Assembly (NCBI GenBank): GCA_030045175.1
Contig: JASIBM010000577.1
Span: 1-5,965, forward strand
DNA length: 5,965 nt
Direction: 5' to 3'
Origin: Streptosporangiaceae bacterium
GTDB taxonomy: Bacteria > Actinomycetota > Actinomycetes > Streptosporangiales > Streptosporangiaceae
The notes under the pieces were generated by a model. The model ran no database searches, was not told the DNA's origin, and saw only the letters and a list, made by a program, of their open reading frames with translations. Shown piece by piece: positions 5,490 to 5,965 of the stretch. Numbering within the stretch: the stretch's first letter is position 1; each line of letters begins with the position of its first letter. A program made the translations under genes and the position numbers.

Positions 5490-5781
5490 GCCCGTCAGCA
5501 GAGTTTGAGCTACCGCCGGGGCTGGCCGGGCGCTCGTGGCGGGCCGGTGCGCGGCAGGGCGGACGGACCGGTGCCGCCTGGTCGCGAGGCGTGCGCGAGC
5601 GGGCGGCCGGGCAGGGACTGGCGAGCGGCGCTGAGTGGGCGGAACAAAGCGGGCAATAGCCGAGTGTGCGTTTGCGATGCTCAGCACGGGAAACATGACG
5701 TGGGCATCAGGTGACGTCTATGTCATTGTTTGCAATCGAATTCCGAACGTGCAGAAATAGTGATCGTGACTGCTGACGTGC

Positions 5782-5787
5782 GGGGGG
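5782..5787 (+). promoter_or_regulatory. Ribosome-binding site of the hpnC-like gene
   Basis: A run of six G is placed five bases before GTG 5793. It favours this start over the in-frame GTGs at 5766 and 5778, neither of which has a comparable site. Confidence 0.5.
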
Positions 5788-5792
5788 TTGCC

Positions 5793-5965
5793 GTGACGGC
5801 GACGCTGGCCAAGGCGCGGGAGGAGAACTTCCCTGTCGCCATGCGCCTGCTCCCTCGGCGGCACCGGCGCCATCTGATGGCCGTCTACCTGTTCGCGCGG
5901 ACCGTGGACGACATCGGCGACCGGGCGCCGCCGGCCGACAGGCTCCGCCTGCTCGCCGAGTTGGA
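5793..5965 (+). CDS. hpnC: Squalene synthase HpnC-like protein, N-terminal part (3'-truncated)
   Basis: Fifty-seven codons are visible before the window ends. The sequence belongs to the trans-isoprenyl diphosphate synthase head-to-head group (squalene/phytoene synthases). ENFPVAMRLLPRRHRRHLMA (residues 11-30) followed by VYLFARTVDDIGD (31-43) is characteristic of HpnC, and VDDIGD carries the first aspartate-rich motif that binds the Mg-diphosphate of the substrate. In the known bacterial route HpnD joins two farnesyl diphosphates into presqualene diphosphate, HpnC converts it to hydroxysqualene, and HpnE reduces that to squalene for hopanoid cyclisation. The start GTG 5793 is chosen for its G-rich ribosome-binding site; GTG 5766 would add nine residues. 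hpnD, hpnE and the cyclase gene would be expected downstream, outside the window. HpnD or a phytoene synthase is possible but less likely. Confidence 0.85.
   Translation, partial: MTATLAKAREENFPVAMRLLPRRHRRHLMAVYLFARTVDDIGDRAPPADRLRLLAEL

Larger units (their letters stand above)
5478..5792. other. Gene-free region between tetR and the hpnC-like gene
   Basis: About 315 bases without a supported gene. Bases 5515-5640 are very GC-rich and only hold frames that look like GC-driven shadows. Bases 5685-5765 are markedly more AT-rich, consistent with a promoter for the plus-strand gene. This part has two TGACGT copies (5696-5701 and 5712-5717), the short inverted repeat TGAC (5712-5715) / GTCA (5722-5725), and a -35-like TTGCAA (5730-5735) with a poor -10 (AGAAAT, 5753-5758). 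No RNA gene or terminator was recognised. Confidence 0.6.

Noticed and set aside
5051..5659. Plus-strand open frame opposite the TetR N-terminus
   Set aside because: Arg/Pro/Gly-rich shadow of a GC-rich coding strand; the TetR helix-turn-helix lies on the other strand.
5478..5696. Upstream extension of the TetR frame to an ATG at 5696
   Set aside because: The extra 73 residues are mostly Arg/Pro/Ala, no family member is known to me with such an extension, and a promoter-like element lies just before ATG 5477.

Overview
The window is about 6 kb of very GC-rich DNA with GTG and TTG starts, short overlaps and almost no AT-rich sequence outside two intergenic patches. Gene content fits a high-GC actinobacterium: a zinc-finger anti-sigma-like membrane protein, a TetR regulator, a RibD-type reductase, a many-pass membrane protein and the start of a hopanoid-type squalene synthase gene. 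The species cannot be named from the sequence. No RNA gene, CRISPR array, insertion sequence or phage gene was seen.

Layout. Bases 1-490 (+) are the C-terminal part of a class V aminotransferase / cysteine-desulfurase-like protein that begins before the window. A two-cupin protein (487-1311, +) is translationally coupled to it by a GTGA overlap. A RibD C-terminal-type reductase (1308-2048, -) converges on the cupin gene so tightly that both stop codons lie in one CTAG. A 177-base divergent intergenic region (2049-2225) carries a good inverted repeat and leads into an anti-sigma-like gene (2226-3215, +). That gene converges on, and overlaps by 66 bases, a polytopic membrane protein gene (3150-4502, -). 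Upstream of the latter on the same strand is a TetR regulator (4638-5477, -), with a probable hairpin terminator between them. A gene-free region of about 315 bases (5478-5792) separates TetR from the divergent start of an hpnC-like squalene/phytoene synthase gene (5793 to the window end, +).

How the genes may work together. The aminotransferase-cupin pair is a probable operon of unknown substrate. The TetR-hpnC pair is divergent, an arrangement in which a regulator often controls its neighbour and itself, so TetR is a candidate regulator of hopanoid/squalene synthesis; this is inference from position only. The anti-sigma-like gene has no sigma-factor gene beside it in the window, and its last ~80 codons look unlike the family, possibly because of a frameshift.

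Nothing here is clearly a new multi-gene system. The points most worth a second look are the orphan anti-sigma gene with its inverted repeat and odd tail, the TetR-hpnC intergenic region, and short in-frame tandem repeats in linkers or tails of three separate genes.
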